In this document: one piece after another, positions 1 to 8,497 of the stretch
Layout of the letters: each line of letters starts with the position of its first letter
Position numbering within the stretch: position 1 is the first letter of the stretch
Assembly: GCF_031846345.1 (NCBI RefSeq)
Contig: NZ_JAVRHX010000001.1
Location: 930,001 to 994,000 of the forward strand
Length of the DNA stretch: 64,000 bases
Direction of reading: 5' to 3'
From: Glaciecola petra
GTDB lineage: Bacteria; Pseudomonadota; Gammaproteobacteria; Enterobacterales; Alteromonadaceae
The notes under the pieces: generated by a model
Database searches by the model: none
What the model saw: only the letters and a program-made list of their open reading frames with translations
Told to the model about the DNA's origin: nothing
Made by a program: the position numbers and the translations under genes

Positions 1-104
1 CGCATTTAGGTCATGTTTTTGATGATGGCCCATTACCCACGGGCAAACGATATTGCGTAAATTCGATATCTTTAAATTTTGACGCTTCAAGTGATAGCGA
101 ATAA
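1..104 (+). CDS. msrB: Peptide methionine-R-sulfoxide reductase MsrB, C-terminal fragment
   Basis: Only the last 33 codons are in the window (frame starting at base 3, stop TAA at 102-104). The peptide contains HLGHVFDDGPLPTG followed by KRYCVNSISLNF, which matches the C-terminal core of MsrB, including the catalytic cysteine in the RYCVNS motif. MsrB reduces methionine-R-sulfoxide in proteins and repairs oxidative damage in the cytoplasm. It lies directly upstream of gap in the same direction, as msrB and gapA do in Escherichia coli. The identification is secure despite the truncation; the N-terminus and the zinc-binding CxxC pairs lie outside the window. Confidence 0.9.
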   Translation, partial: HLGHVFDDGPLPTGKRYCVNSISLNFDASSDSE

Positions 105-115
105 ATCGCTTTTTT
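96..115 (+). terminator. Small hairpin plus T-run overlapping the msrB stop
   Basis: AGCGA (96-100) and TCGCT (106-110) form a five-base-pair stem whose five-base loop contains the msrB stop codon, followed by five T residues. It has the layout of an intrinsic terminator, but the stem is short, so termination may be partial. Confidence 0.45.
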
Positions 116-308
116 AACAAAATTGTAAAATACTCTAAATTAATTAGTGTAATTTTATTACAGGTTTTTTTACTATTTTTACCTAAGAACTCCAATAACA
201 TCACTGTTTTTGATGTTTATTTTAAATGCTATTCACTGATGTCGACTAATTACACAAAAATTAACAGCTGATCCGTTTTTGACTCTAAAAGTGAAAGTTT
301 TCACCAGT

Positions 309-337
309 TTGGACTTTTACTCAAGTTTGCATAGAAT
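309..337 (+). promoter_or_regulatory. Sigma-70 type promoter of gap
   Basis: TTGGAC (309-314) and TAGAAT (332-337) are separated by exactly 17 bases, 44 bases before the gap start codon. Each hexamer is a near-consensus sigma-70 element, so transcription should start near 344. This separates gap transcription from msrB. Confidence 0.6.
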
Positions 338-380
338 GCGCGCGTCATCCGTCTCACTCGCATTAATAAGGTAAGTAGAT

Positions 381-1829
381 ATGAATCAACAGTACGAACA
401 AGAGCTTCAATCTAGTTGGCAAGAACGTCAAGAATTCGCTGAACGAATGATGCCAATTGTAGGTCGTTTATATAGGGATAAAGCAATTGAAATAACGGTT
501 TATGGCCGATCGCTATTAAACGCTAGTGCGATAGATATAATTAAAGCCCATAGAAGCGTGCGCTTGTTTGAGGGTGTAAAGTTAAGATTGCGAGAAAGCT
601 TTCCTATTCTAGAAGCAATTAGCAACATGCCTATTGCACCCTGCGAGGTCGATATTGGTCGTTTGGCTTATGATTTCCACTATAATAAAATAGCCAAAAC
701 TGAGAGTCTTGATACCTATTTAACTAACACACTACATAGCGTAAATAATCAAGATGATAAACATGAGCCGGTTGATGTTGTTCTATATGGTTTTGGACGG
801 ATTGGTCGGCTATTAGCCAGATTGATGATAGAGCGTCAAGGCAAAGCAAACAAACTTAGATTACGAGCAATTGTTGTTCGTGGGGGGAAAGAGGGCGATT
901 TAGAAAAACGTGCTAGCCTTTTACGAAGAGATTCAGTACACGGGCCTTTTAATGGAAGCATCACTGTTGATAATGAACGCAAAGCGCTAAAAGCAAATGG
1001 TTCGTTCATTCAAGTTATATACGCGAATCATCCAAGTGAGGTGGATTATCAGCAATACGGTATTGATAAGGCTATAGTGGTAGACAACACTGGGATGTGG
1101 AGAGATGAAGAAGGCTTATCTCAACACTTGCAAGCGAAAGGTGCGTCAAAAGTACTTTTGACCGCTCCCGGGAAAGGACAAATCAAAAATATAGTACATG
1201 GTGTTAATCATACAGATATTGATAAAGAAGATGTGATTTTGTCCGCTGCTAGTTGCACTACAAATGCGATTACGCCGGTTTTGAAAGCGCTAGACGAAGA
1301 GTACGGCATAAAAAGTGGTCATGTAGAAACAGTACACTCATTTACTAACGACCAAAATTTGATAGACAATTATCATAAAGCAGAAAGACGTGGACGAGCA
1401 GCCTCATTGAATATGGTGATTACCGAAACTGGCGCGGCCAAAGCGGTCTCTAAAGCTTATCCTAAATTAGAAGGTAAACTGACAGGGAATGCGATTAGAG
1501 TGCCAACACCCAATGTATCAATGGCTATTCTAAATCTAAATTTAGCGTCTCAAACTGACAAAGAAGGCATAAATACCTATTTGCGTGACGCTTCTTTGTT
1601 TTCGAATCTACAACATCAGATAGATTTTACCGCATCAACTGAAATTGTATCTACTGATTTAGTAGGAACGCGCGCTCCTTCTGTTGTTGATTCTCAAGCA
1701 ACCATTGTGGCCGATGACAGAGCAACTTTATATGTATGGTATGACAATGAATATGGCTATAGTTGTCAGGTGATGCGTGTCGTTACCGATATGGCGGGTG
1801 TTTCAGTACCCACCATTCCGGCACCATAA
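381..1829 (+). CDS. gap: Glyceraldehyde-3-phosphate dehydrogenase, long form with N-terminal extension
   Basis: Catalyses NAD(P)-dependent conversion of glyceraldehyde-3-phosphate to 1,3-bisphosphoglycerate in central carbon metabolism. The Rossmann motif GFGRIGR is at residues 137-143, the catalytic cysteine is C292 in SCTTN, and the catalytic histidine is H319 in ETVH; the 27-residue Cys-His spacing equals that of the E. coli enzyme. At 482 residues it is about 150 longer than GapA, the excess being a roughly 125-residue helical extension before the Rossmann fold. Long GAPDHs of this kind are known in marine Gammaproteobacteria; the role of the extension is not evident from the sequence. 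An AAGG-type ribosome site lies about 10 bases before the ATG. It is monocistronic between its own promoter and a shared terminator hairpin. Confidence 0.95.
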   Translation: MNQQYEQELQSSWQERQEFAERMMPIVGRLYRDKAIEITVYGRSLLNASAIDIIKAHRSVRLFEGVKLRLRESFPILEAISNMPIAPCEVDIGRLAYDFHYNKIAKTESLDTYLTNTLHSVNNQDDKHEPVDVVLYGFGRIGRLLARLMIERQGKANKLRLRAIVVRGGKEGDLEKRASLLRRDSVHGPFNGSITVDNERKALKANGSFIQVIYANHPSEVDYQQYGIDKAIVVDNTGMWRDEEGLSQHLQAKGASKVLLTAPGKGQIKNIVHGVNHTDIDKEDVILSAASCTTNAITPVLKALDEEYGIKSGHVETVHSFTNDQNLIDNYHKAERRGRAASLNMVITETGAAKAVSKAYPKLEGKLTGNAIRVPTPNVSMAILNLNLASQTDKEGINTYLRDASLFSNLQHQIDFTASTEIVSTDLVGTRAPSVVDSQATIVADDRATLYVWYDNEYGYSCQVMRVVTDMAGVSVPTIPAP

Positions 1830-1847
1830 TATAAGGTGAAAGGACAA

Positions 1848-1869
1848 AGTGGTGCTGTTTAGCACCACT
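1848..1869. terminator. Bidirectional terminator hairpin between convergent genes
   Basis: AGTGGTGCT (1848-1856) and AGCACCACT (1861-1869) form a perfect nine-base-pair stem with a GTTT loop between the stops of gap and the convergent gene at 1894-2574. Neither flank carries a long T-run (GATTTC one way, TTTGTCC the other), so it probably serves both directions with moderate strength. Confidence 0.6.
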
Positions 1870-1893
1870 GATTTCAAATTATTGATACTTGGC

Positions 1894-2574
1894 TTACGTG
1901 TTTTTTCTTAATTTTACAAACATGCAAACAAAGCCGAGTAAGAGCAACGACAATGAAGCGGGTGCGGAAACAACGCCAACCGCCCCCTTACTCAACGATT
2001 GAAATACTGTGTCAATGCTGTTTTGTCCGGCTGGGATAAATTCTAAAACAGCGCCACAAACATTGATACCATCACACGAACCAAATGTGTTTGTTTCAGG
2101 CATTGTTAAGTCTATGTCTGGCAGAAAAATATCAGCGAAAAGTTCACCCAGCACATAATTTGTGCTTGGTGCACCCACGGCGAAGCTCATACCTTCGTTA
2201 GCTTCATCTCCAATCTCTCCACTACCAATATTGTATGCAAAGGAAAAAAATGGTCGATAAAATGGGTTAACTGCGGCCAACGCTCCATCAAATATGAGAG
2301 TATGATCACCCTGAGTAGAATTAAAGCCTGAAAATGTAATTTCCGCGTATTCGAGTTCATTGGTTTGTTGAAGAGTGGGAATTAATAAGTTAGTAAAAAA
2401 TCCCACGGTACGAATCTGCCCATCGAGATCGACATCTGTGCCTTTAAAATACCCTGTGATAGAGCCTCCTCCTTCAAAGCCAACTTGTGAGAAACTGCCC
2501 TCAATTAAGTTAGCATTAATATTACTTGCTGCGAACAGCAATGCACTAGTAAATAAAATTTTTAACGTCTTCAT
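1894..2574 (-). CDS. Exported protein with PEP-CTERM-like C-terminal sorting signal
   Basis: The protein begins with a signal peptide (KTLKILFTSALLFAASNINA) and ends with VSAPASLSLLLLGFVCMFV followed by KLRKNT: a short Pro-containing motif, a hydrophobic helix and a basic tail. This is the tripartite layout of PEP-CTERM signals, in the variant (SAPA rather than PEP) that I associate with Alteromonadales. Such proteins are normally processed by an exosortase and linked to exopolysaccharide; no exosortase is in the window. The body is Gly-, Phe- and Asp-rich with two cysteines close together (near SCDGINVCG), fitting an extracellular beta-rich protein. AGGGA lies only one base from the first ATG (2577) but four from the second (2574), so the second was chosen. 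Function unknown. Confidence 0.7.
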   Translation of the reverse strand: MKTLKILFTSALLFAASNINANLIEGSFSQVGFEGGGSITGYFKGTDVDLDGQIRTVGFFTNLLIPTLQQTNELEYAEITFSGFNSTQGDHTLIFDGALAAVNPFYRPFFSFAYNIGSGEIGDEANEGMSFAVGAPSTNYVLGELFADIFLPDIDLTMPETNTFGSCDGINVCGAVLEFIPAGQNSIDTVFQSLSKGAVGVVSAPASLSLLLLGFVCMFVKLRKNT

Positions 2575-2764
2575 CATTTCCCTTTTTGGAGTTGTAGTTA
2601 TAGACGACTTCTTTTGTAAACTGTTTCAAAATCGAATTCACTAGTAGCATATAAAAATAAGCTAATGAAAAGCTAATCATTTCCTAAGGGCGATATATTT
2701 ATAATTAATTCAATTGCTTACGGGTTTCGCAGTAAAGAGTTTAGTTTCCTAACTGCAGACGATT

Positions 2765-4597
2765 TTATAGTTGTGGTGGGCAATAATTTGGACGATGTTG
2801 GAGGTATTCATTTTTATGGCAGTAATCTGGCCACTGGTTGTATTCAGACCAATAATCCATCAATCCAATGTCTATCAACAATTGAACAATATCCTTATGG
2901 TTTTTTAGCCTAAGTAAGCCTTGACTATAACCAGGTGATAGATGTGAATTCGGCTGGAGCCAGCCATGTGTTAACATGAGATCGCGCAGAACACCATTAC
3001 TCACATTTCGTTTGATACGATCTATTATGGGCTGATAACTGCCAGCTACTAAGGCAATATTGAAATCAAGGCGAGGCATTTTTGACATGATCTGATTTAG
3101 CGCATCATTGTCCCCTCTTAGTTGCGCATCCACGGCATCTTTATGGTATTGATAAGCTGGATAACGGGCAACCATCGCCTCTGCTAGCTTCGAATATTGT
3201 TCAATATCGCCTTCGGCCATGGCTATATTGATTTTCATAGCCAAGGCATCTGAACCACTTGAATGACCTAAGGCGTTGATGATTTTTACTTGTCGTTTTG
3301 CACTTTCTGTTTGTGCTTGCATGTTATAAATCTGACCTAAGAAGCTATGCATCATTGTTGACAATGGAAAATAGTCTAAGTGAGTTTGTACCAATGTTTC
3401 AGCCTTTTGATAAAAACCTACATTGAGATAATGTTCCGCTAAGTTCCTCACACAAATGACACATGCAGGAGAATACTCGACAGCCTCTTCAAGTATTCGT
3501 TGGTACTCGAACCAATTCTTGCGACTAAGGTCAAGCCTTGCAGTTAAGCTTCTAATGACGGGGTGCTCAGGTGCTGTTGCCTGTGCTTGCTTCAATAATA
3601 ATTGGTATTGCAAAGACTGCTGTTGTCGTTCCTCTATCAATTCAAGGTAAAAACTCATCATGCGAGCAGCCACGGCTTTTTGCACAATTGCCATAGCGAA
3701 GTCGGGTCTTTGCTGCACAATGTTATCTAACAGTTCAAATGCATTTTCTAAGTTTTCTCGCCCTCTTACATCAATTAAATACAGCGCGCGAGAATACATA
3801 GTGCGCATTTCAGGTGAAAGGAGTGCTAGTTCCGGCGCTTCTTTATATAACTGTAAAAGCCGTAAAACCTCAATCAATGCGTCAACAGACATTGCTTTTT
3901 GTTGCTCATCAGACTGCAAACTTGATGCTTGCCAAATGACCTGCCCATAACTATTTAGCAGTTGAATAATATTTTGTTTTTCTTTTGTTTCACCTTCTAT
4001 CAATGGAATAGACTTAATGGTGTAGTGAACATTTGTTCCGTCGTTGTTACTCAAAAATACGATTGGGGTAGATGATTCAGAGGCTAGCAGCACTTCTCTG
4101 ATGCCATTTAAGTCGCTCAAAACACGATTAACTTCGTGTTTGGCATTGTTTTTTATTGCGTTATTGCTAAACAATGGCCAATTCATGTTAACGACAAATG
4201 CAAATACTGTGACGACAAATGCCAAAACCACAAAACGCCTTTGAAAAGTGCTCGCTTTTTGCTCTGGCAACATCGGAGGGTCAACTTTTTGGGCGTCTAC
4301 TAGTAGTTTGTAGCCTTTTTTGTGGATTGTTTTTATATATTCTGGCTTTTTGGCATCACGCTCCAGAATTTTTCTAAGTTCGGAGATACATCGCGTTAAA
4401 CTTTCATCGACAGTGACACGACCTTCCCAAACATGCTCAACAAACTCTTTGCGACTGACCATTTCATTTGATTTTTCCATCAGCATAGTCAAAACTGCCA
4501 TCGAACGAGGTTCAATTTTATGCGTTTCGCCCGTTTGTGTGTTTTCTATTAGGTGTTCGAGTGGTATTATTTGCCAGTGATTAAGTGTATAGCGCAT
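2765..4597 (-). CDS. CadC/ToxR-type membrane-anchored transcriptional regulator with periplasmic TPR-like domain
   Basis: An N-terminal OmpR-type winged helix (IEPRSMAVLTMLME, then SRKEFVEHVWEG and DESLTRCISELRKIL, ending in IKTIHKKGYKLL) is followed by one membrane segment (RRFVVLAFVVTVFAFVV, about residues 120-140) and a roughly 460-residue C-terminal region of helical repeats resembling TPRs. Family members bind DNA from the membrane and sense periplasmic conditions. The frame extends upstream to a TTG at 4690, but the added segment is hydrophobic and not part of the family; the wing domain normally begins right at the start, so the ATG at 4597 (MRYTLNHWQI) is preferred, with 4621 possible. 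It is divergent from the carboxypeptidase gene, a possible target. The signal sensed is unknown. Confidence 0.8.
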   Translation of the reverse strand: MRYTLNHWQIIPLEHLIENTQTGETHKIEPRSMAVLTMLMEKSNEMVSRKEFVEHVWEGRVTVDESLTRCISELRKILERDAKKPEYIKTIHKKGYKLLVDAQKVDPPMLPEQKASTFQRRFVVLAFVVTVFAFVVNMNWPLFSNNAIKNNAKHEVNRVLSDLNGIREVLLASESSTPIVFLSNNDGTNVHYTIKSIPLIEGETKEKQNIIQLLNSYGQVIWQASSLQSDEQQKAMSVDALIEVLRLLQLYKEAPELALLSPEMRTMYSRALYLIDVRGRENLENAFELLDNIVQQRPDFAMAIVQKAVAARMMSFYLELIEERQQQSLQYQLLLKQAQATAPEHPVIRSLTARLDLSRKNWFEYQRILEEAVEYSPACVICVRNLAEHYLNVGFYQKAETLVQTHLDYFPLSTMMHSFLGQIYNMQAQTESAKRQVKIINALGHSSGSDALAMKINIAMAEGDIEQYSKLAEAMVARYPAYQYHKDAVDAQLRGDNDALNQIMSKMPRLDFNIALVAGSYQPIIDRIKRNVSNGVLRDLMLTHGWLQPNSHLSPGYSQGLLRLKNHKDIVQLLIDIGLMDYWSEYNQWPDYCHKNEYLQHRPNYCPPQL

Positions 4598-4915
4598 TCT
4601 TTTTGATATATACCTTCCCATACTGCTTATCATTAAGATAGCAAGAATAAATGATAGATTAAAGCCAACTGCTAGACATAGCTTTGACAATGACCAAACT
4701 TTTTAAAGCTAAACACAAATCGTTTTTATCATGGCTGAACTAAAACATCCTTCATCGTATAACATTCGGACACATACCAATAATTGCATCCAATTCTGCT
4801 AGCTTACGCATTGCTAAATCCTTTTAGATTAACTATTTTATATTTCATGTTTAGTAAATCTTAAGAGTTTGCTAACATTACTGCAGAATAATAAAATTAA
4901 ACTATCCAATATTTC
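4598..4915. other. Divergent intergenic region between the CadC-type regulator and the M14 carboxypeptidase
   Basis: About 320 AT-rich bases. They must carry the promoters of both divergent genes, but I could not pick convincing -35/-10 pairs. Part of the left end is an open extension of the regulator frame that begins only with TTG and is probably untranslated. No RNA gene or repeat is apparent. Confidence 0.4.
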
Positions 4916-6058
4916 ATGATTATTAACAGTCAGTTCGACAGTGGCAACATAAATGTAATTTCAGCTGAATCGCCCGGCGATATTAAACTTTTCATAAAAA
5001 AAGATCATCAGTCTGATTTTTATCAATGGTTCCATTTTAAATTACACTCCGAAGCGTTTGTTGCACATAGTATTACCATTGTAGACTTGGCAAAGTCAGC
5101 CTATCCGGAAGGCTGGAAAGGCTATCATGCAGTTGCGTCATACGACCGAGAAACATGGTTTAGAGTCGATAGTGTATTCGATGGGGATAATCTCAGCATA
5201 GAATTCACGCCAGAACAAAACAGTGTTTATTTTGCTTATTTCGCACCTTACAGTTATGAAAGACATCTAAATTTCATTGCTCAAGCGCAACAGTGTTTTG
5301 ACTGTCGCCATGAGTTGTTGGGCTTAACCCTCGATGGCAGAGAAATAAACTTGTTAGTGATAGGCTCTGAAGACATTGAGTTAGCAGCTAAAAATAAAAT
5401 TTGGATTACCGCTCGACAACATCCTGGCGAAACAATGGCAGAGTGGTTAGTGGAAGGTTTGGTGCAAAGGTTATTAGATGAAGACGATGGTTTAGCCCGA
5501 AAATTACTGCAACATAATGTGTTTTATATTGTTCCAAATATGAATCCTGATGGCAGTGTAAGAGGGCATTTACGAACCAATGCCGCTGGTATAAATTTGA
5601 ATCGTGAATGGCAAAATCCATCATTAAATAATAGCCCGGAAGTCCTCTACGTGTTAAATAAAATGCAAGAAACCGGCGTAGATATGTTTTTTGACATACA
5701 TGGTGATGAAGCACTCCCTTATAATTTTGTGGCAGGTGGTGAAGGAAATCCTAATTATTCTGAGCAAATCAAAGAGCTTGAGGATCTGTTTAAAGAAACC
5801 TTACTCACGGTTACACCAGAGTTTCAAGATGTTTTTGGATACGACAAAGATAAACCAGGTGAGGCTAACCTTACTGTTGCGAGCAACGCAGTAGGGTTTC
5901 GATATGAATGCCTTGCATATACGCTAGAAATGCCCTTTAAAGATAATGCTAATTTGCCTGATGCAAGTTATGGTTGGTCTGTTCCAAGATGCAAACAGTT
6001 AGGTGAAGACCTTTTAATAGCAATAAATGCTGTTTCTGACAAACTTAAAACTAAGTGA
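4916..6058 (+). CDS. M14 family zinc carboxypeptidase, cytosolic carboxypeptidase (CCP)-like
   Basis: Predicted zinc carboxypeptidase without a signal peptide, hence cytoplasmic. Zinc ligands are H169 and E172 in QHPGETMAEW and H262 in DIHGDE; the catalytic glutamate is E338 in YTLEMPF. NMNPDG (208-213) and GINLNREW (225-232) are typical M14 substrate-pocket motifs. The N-terminal roughly 120 residues form a beta-rich domain matching the one preceding the catalytic domain in the CCP/Nna1 subfamily. Eukaryotic CCPs remove C-terminal glutamates; the bacterial substrates are not established. There is no clear Shine-Dalgarno sequence before the ATG. The gene is 69 bases upstream of a co-directional symporter gene, and a GTGCTT/AAGCAC hairpin lies in that gap. 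Confidence 0.85.
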   Translation: MIINSQFDSGNINVISAESPGDIKLFIKKDHQSDFYQWFHFKLHSEAFVAHSITIVDLAKSAYPEGWKGYHAVASYDRETWFRVDSVFDGDNLSIEFTPEQNSVYFAYFAPYSYERHLNFIAQAQQCFDCRHELLGLTLDGREINLLVIGSEDIELAAKNKIWITARQHPGETMAEWLVEGLVQRLLDEDDGLARKLLQHNVFYIVPNMNPDGSVRGHLRTNAAGINLNREWQNPSLNNSPEVLYVLNKMQETGVDMFFDIHGDEALPYNFVAGGEGNPNYSEQIKELEDLFKETLLTVTPEFQDVFGYDKDKPGEANLTVASNAVGFRYECLAYTLEMPFKDNANLPDASYGWSVPRCKQLGEDLLIAINAVSDKLKTK

Positions 6059-6127
6059 TTTGTGCTTGAAAATAAGCACTAAATTGAAGATAAAAGAAAA
6101 ATAAGACGATAAACAAGGAAATCTGAC

Positions 6128-7795
6128 GTGGACGCAATACTCGATTTTGTTAATTTAATAGATAGTTTTTTAGGCAGTGCAGCTTGGTTTCCTTACGTGT
6201 TGTTGGGCACGGGTGCATTTTTCACCATTTATCTGAAGTTTCCTCAAGTACGTTTTTTTAAGCATGCATGGAAAGTGGTGTCAGGCAAGCTAGATAAAGG
6301 TGATGAGCCGGGTGATACAACCCATTTTCAATCACTAACGACCGCACTCTCAGGGACGGTAGGTACTGGAAATATTGGCGGTGTGGCCTTGGCCATATTT
6401 TTAGGTGGACCTGCAGCATTATTTTGGATGTGGGCAACAGCCTTCTTCGGTATGACAACTAAGTTTGTTGAAGTCACACTCTCGCACAAATACAGAGATA
6501 AAACCGCCGATGGTTCCTATGCCGGTGGCCCTATGTACTATATGGATAAACGTCTAAACATGAAATGGTTAGCCGTTGCTTTTGCGGTTGCGACAGTCAT
6601 TAGTTCTTTCGGCACCGGAAACTTGCCGCAAAGTAATAGTATTGCTAGCACAATGGAGGCTACTTTTGGTTTTGAACCTTGGATTGTAGGTGGCATATTA
6701 GCTGTTTTGCTCGGACTTGTTATTTTGGGCGGCATTAAGAGAATTGCGGCAGTCACATCTAAAATAGTGCCTATTATGGCAGTGATTTATATTTTGGGTG
6801 CGTTTTCTGTGATATTTGCCAACATTGAAAATGTTGGGCCTGCTTTTGTTTCTGTATTAACTGACGCATTTAGTGGTTCTGCTGCTGCCGGCGGGTTTTT
6901 AGGAGCAACATTTGCTTATGCTTTCAATAGGGGCGTGAATAGAGGTTTGTTTTCCAATGAAGCTGGACAAGGTTCTGCGCCTATTGCGCATGCCGCAGCG
7001 AAAACAAAAGAGCCTGTCTCTGAAGGTATGGTTTCTATTTTAGAGCCATTTATCGACACTATCATTATTTGTACGATTACAGGTTTAGTTATTTTGTCAT
7101 CTGGTGTTTGGAATCAAAAGCACGAAAATGTGTTTGATCGTTCGGATATGTTTTTTGTTGATGGCGAGTATCAGCAAGATAATCAAGAAGATGCTACCAA
7201 TGTCTATAAATATTTAAACGAGCTCGATGGCACTTCAGTCGGTGCATACAATGGCGAAATAGTCGTGGTTAATGGTAAAGCGATTAGTGGCGGGTACACT
7301 CTAATCAATGCCCGCTCATTTGCAGAAGAAGTGACATACTTTGCGGGTTCACTCGACGATAAATTTAGTGGGACTTTGAACATAGTTAATGGTGATATCT
7401 CAAGAACAACCATTATTGTGCAAGGTAAATCTTTAGTGCATTCAGCCAATTTAACAACAATAGCGTTTACAAAGGGCTTTTTAGGTAGTTATGGGCAATA
7501 TATTGTTTCTATTGGTTTATTACTATTTGCATTTTCTACTGCTATTGCGTGGTCATATTATGGTGATAGGGCAATGACATATTTGCTTGGTCCGGCATCA
7601 GTGATGCCATACCGTGTTGTTTACGTTTTTGGTTTCCTGTGGGCAGCTGTTTCGGATACCACATTGGTATGGGCAATATCAGCTGTAGCGATTGTGGTCA
7701 TGACCTTACCCAATCTATTTGGTATTTTGATGCTACACAAAGAGATGAAAGAAACAGTCAATGAATATTGGCAGAAGGTAAAAAGTAGTAAATAA
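6128..7795 (+). CDS. Sodium:alanine/glycine symporter, AGCS family, with a large extracytoplasmic insertion
   Basis: Inner-membrane transporter taking up alanine, glycine or related amino acids with sodium. Family hallmarks include TALSGTVGTGNIGGVA near residue 75, GGPMYYMD near 135, and NRGVNRGLFSNEAGQGSAPIAHA near 270, plus many hydrophobic helices. Usual members have about 450 residues; this one has 555 because about 115 hydrophilic residues (roughly 328-445, acidic and beta-rich) are inserted before the final helices. Start is GTG, chosen because AAGGAA lies seven bases upstream. The substrate cannot be settled from sequence. Confidence 0.9.
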   Translation: MDAILDFVNLIDSFLGSAAWFPYVLLGTGAFFTIYLKFPQVRFFKHAWKVVSGKLDKGDEPGDTTHFQSLTTALSGTVGTGNIGGVALAIFLGGPAALFWMWATAFFGMTTKFVEVTLSHKYRDKTADGSYAGGPMYYMDKRLNMKWLAVAFAVATVISSFGTGNLPQSNSIASTMEATFGFEPWIVGGILAVLLGLVILGGIKRIAAVTSKIVPIMAVIYILGAFSVIFANIENVGPAFVSVLTDAFSGSAAAGGFLGATFAYAFNRGVNRGLFSNEAGQGSAPIAHAAAKTKEPVSEGMVSILEPFIDTIIICTITGLVILSSGVWNQKHENVFDRSDMFFVDGEYQQDNQEDATNVYKYLNELDGTSVGAYNGEIVVVNGKAISGGYTLINARSFAEEVTYFAGSLDDKFSGTLNIVNGDISRTTIIVQGKSLVHSANLTTIAFTKGFLGSYGQYIVSIGLLLFAFSTAIAWSYYGDRAMTYLLGPASVMPYRVVYVFGFLWAAVSDTTLVWAISAVAIVVMTLPNLFGILMLHKEMKETVNEYWQKVKSSK

Positions 7796-7833
7796 GTAGG
7801 CCTAGAATGGCTGCACAGATTTAAGAGGTTAAC

Positions 7834-8166
7834 ATGGCGATTATCAGTTGTCCGGCTTGTCAAAAGCCAATTTCGGACAAAGCAAATTCGTGTAGTCATT
7901 GTCATTATGAATTTGGCAGTGCATCTAAAGAAGATATAGAACGTAAGTTGTCTCTACAAAGATATCAAAAGCTGCAAAAGCTGCAGAATCAGTCGATGTT
8001 GGCGATTCTGTTGTTTATTGTTGGATGCTATTTTGTCTTTTTAGGTAACTTCCCTGATGGCGACAAGGGTCTTATGATGTTTAATGTATCCGTTGCGGTA
8101 GCTACCATTGGGTTTATTTGGTATGTGGTCAATCGTGCTAGGATAGCTATAGCAAAGCGCAGCTGA
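7834..8166 (+). CDS. Zinc-ribbon protein with two membrane segments
   Basis: The 110-residue protein starts with a zinc ribbon (CPAC at 6-9, CSHC at 20-23, closely spaced Cys pairs of the DUF-type zinc-ribbon class), followed by a charged helix and two hydrophobic segments (about 52-71 and 80-101). The ribbon should face the cytoplasm. An AAGAGG ribosome site precedes the ATG. It follows the symporter by 38 bases and precedes yeaC by 37, so it may share their transcript. Function unknown. Confidence 0.75.
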   Translation: MAIISCPACQKPISDKANSCSHCHYEFGSASKEDIERKLSLQRYQKLQKLQNQSMLAILLFIVGCYFVFLGNFPDGDKGLMMFNVSVAVATIGFIWYVVNRARIAIAKRS

Positions 8167-8203
8167 TTGTAGGTGCTGCAAAAAAGTATTCTAAGGATAA
8201 TTT

Positions 8204-8497
8204 ATGCATATCGAGCAGCTTGTGGCGACTATGTCAAAAGACGTATTTGAAAAACTTAAAATAGCGATTGAAACCGGCAAGTGGCTTGACGGTAATCCCT
8301 TAAGTGATGAGCAGAAAGAAACCGTACTACAAGCGATATTGCTGTATCAAGCAAAAATAGAACAATCTGAAGAACATATGACGGTCAATAAAGAGGGAAA
8401 AATTGTTCAAAAGTCACGGCAAGAACTCCAAAACGAACTGAAGCATGAAGCGAGTAAACAAAGTAACATAGCACGGTTTAAAGAAAATGATTTTTAA
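8204..8497 (+). CDS. yeaC: YeaC family protein (DUF1315)
   Basis: The 97-residue protein matches the E. coli YeaC pattern: IEQLVATMSKDVFEKL, then AIETGKWLDGNPLSDEQK and LQAILLYQAK, followed by EHMTV and a lysine/glutamate-rich tail. The family is cytoplasmic and of unknown function. In E. coli yeaC adjoins msrB and gapA; here it lies 6.4 kb away but still in the same neighbourhood, suggesting an ancestral cluster split by insertions. The start is supported by AAGGA seven bases upstream. The last 11 bases overlap the DUF349 gene, indicating translational coupling. Confidence 0.85.
   Translation: MHIEQLVATMSKDVFEKLKIAIETGKWLDGNPLSDEQKETVLQAILLYQAKIEQSEEHMTVNKEGKIVQKSRQELQNELKHEASKQSNIARFKENDF

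Noticed and set aside
6062..6079. GTGCTT/AAGCAC hairpin after the carboxypeptidase gene
   Set aside because: No T-run follows and the stem is short; too weak to call a terminator.
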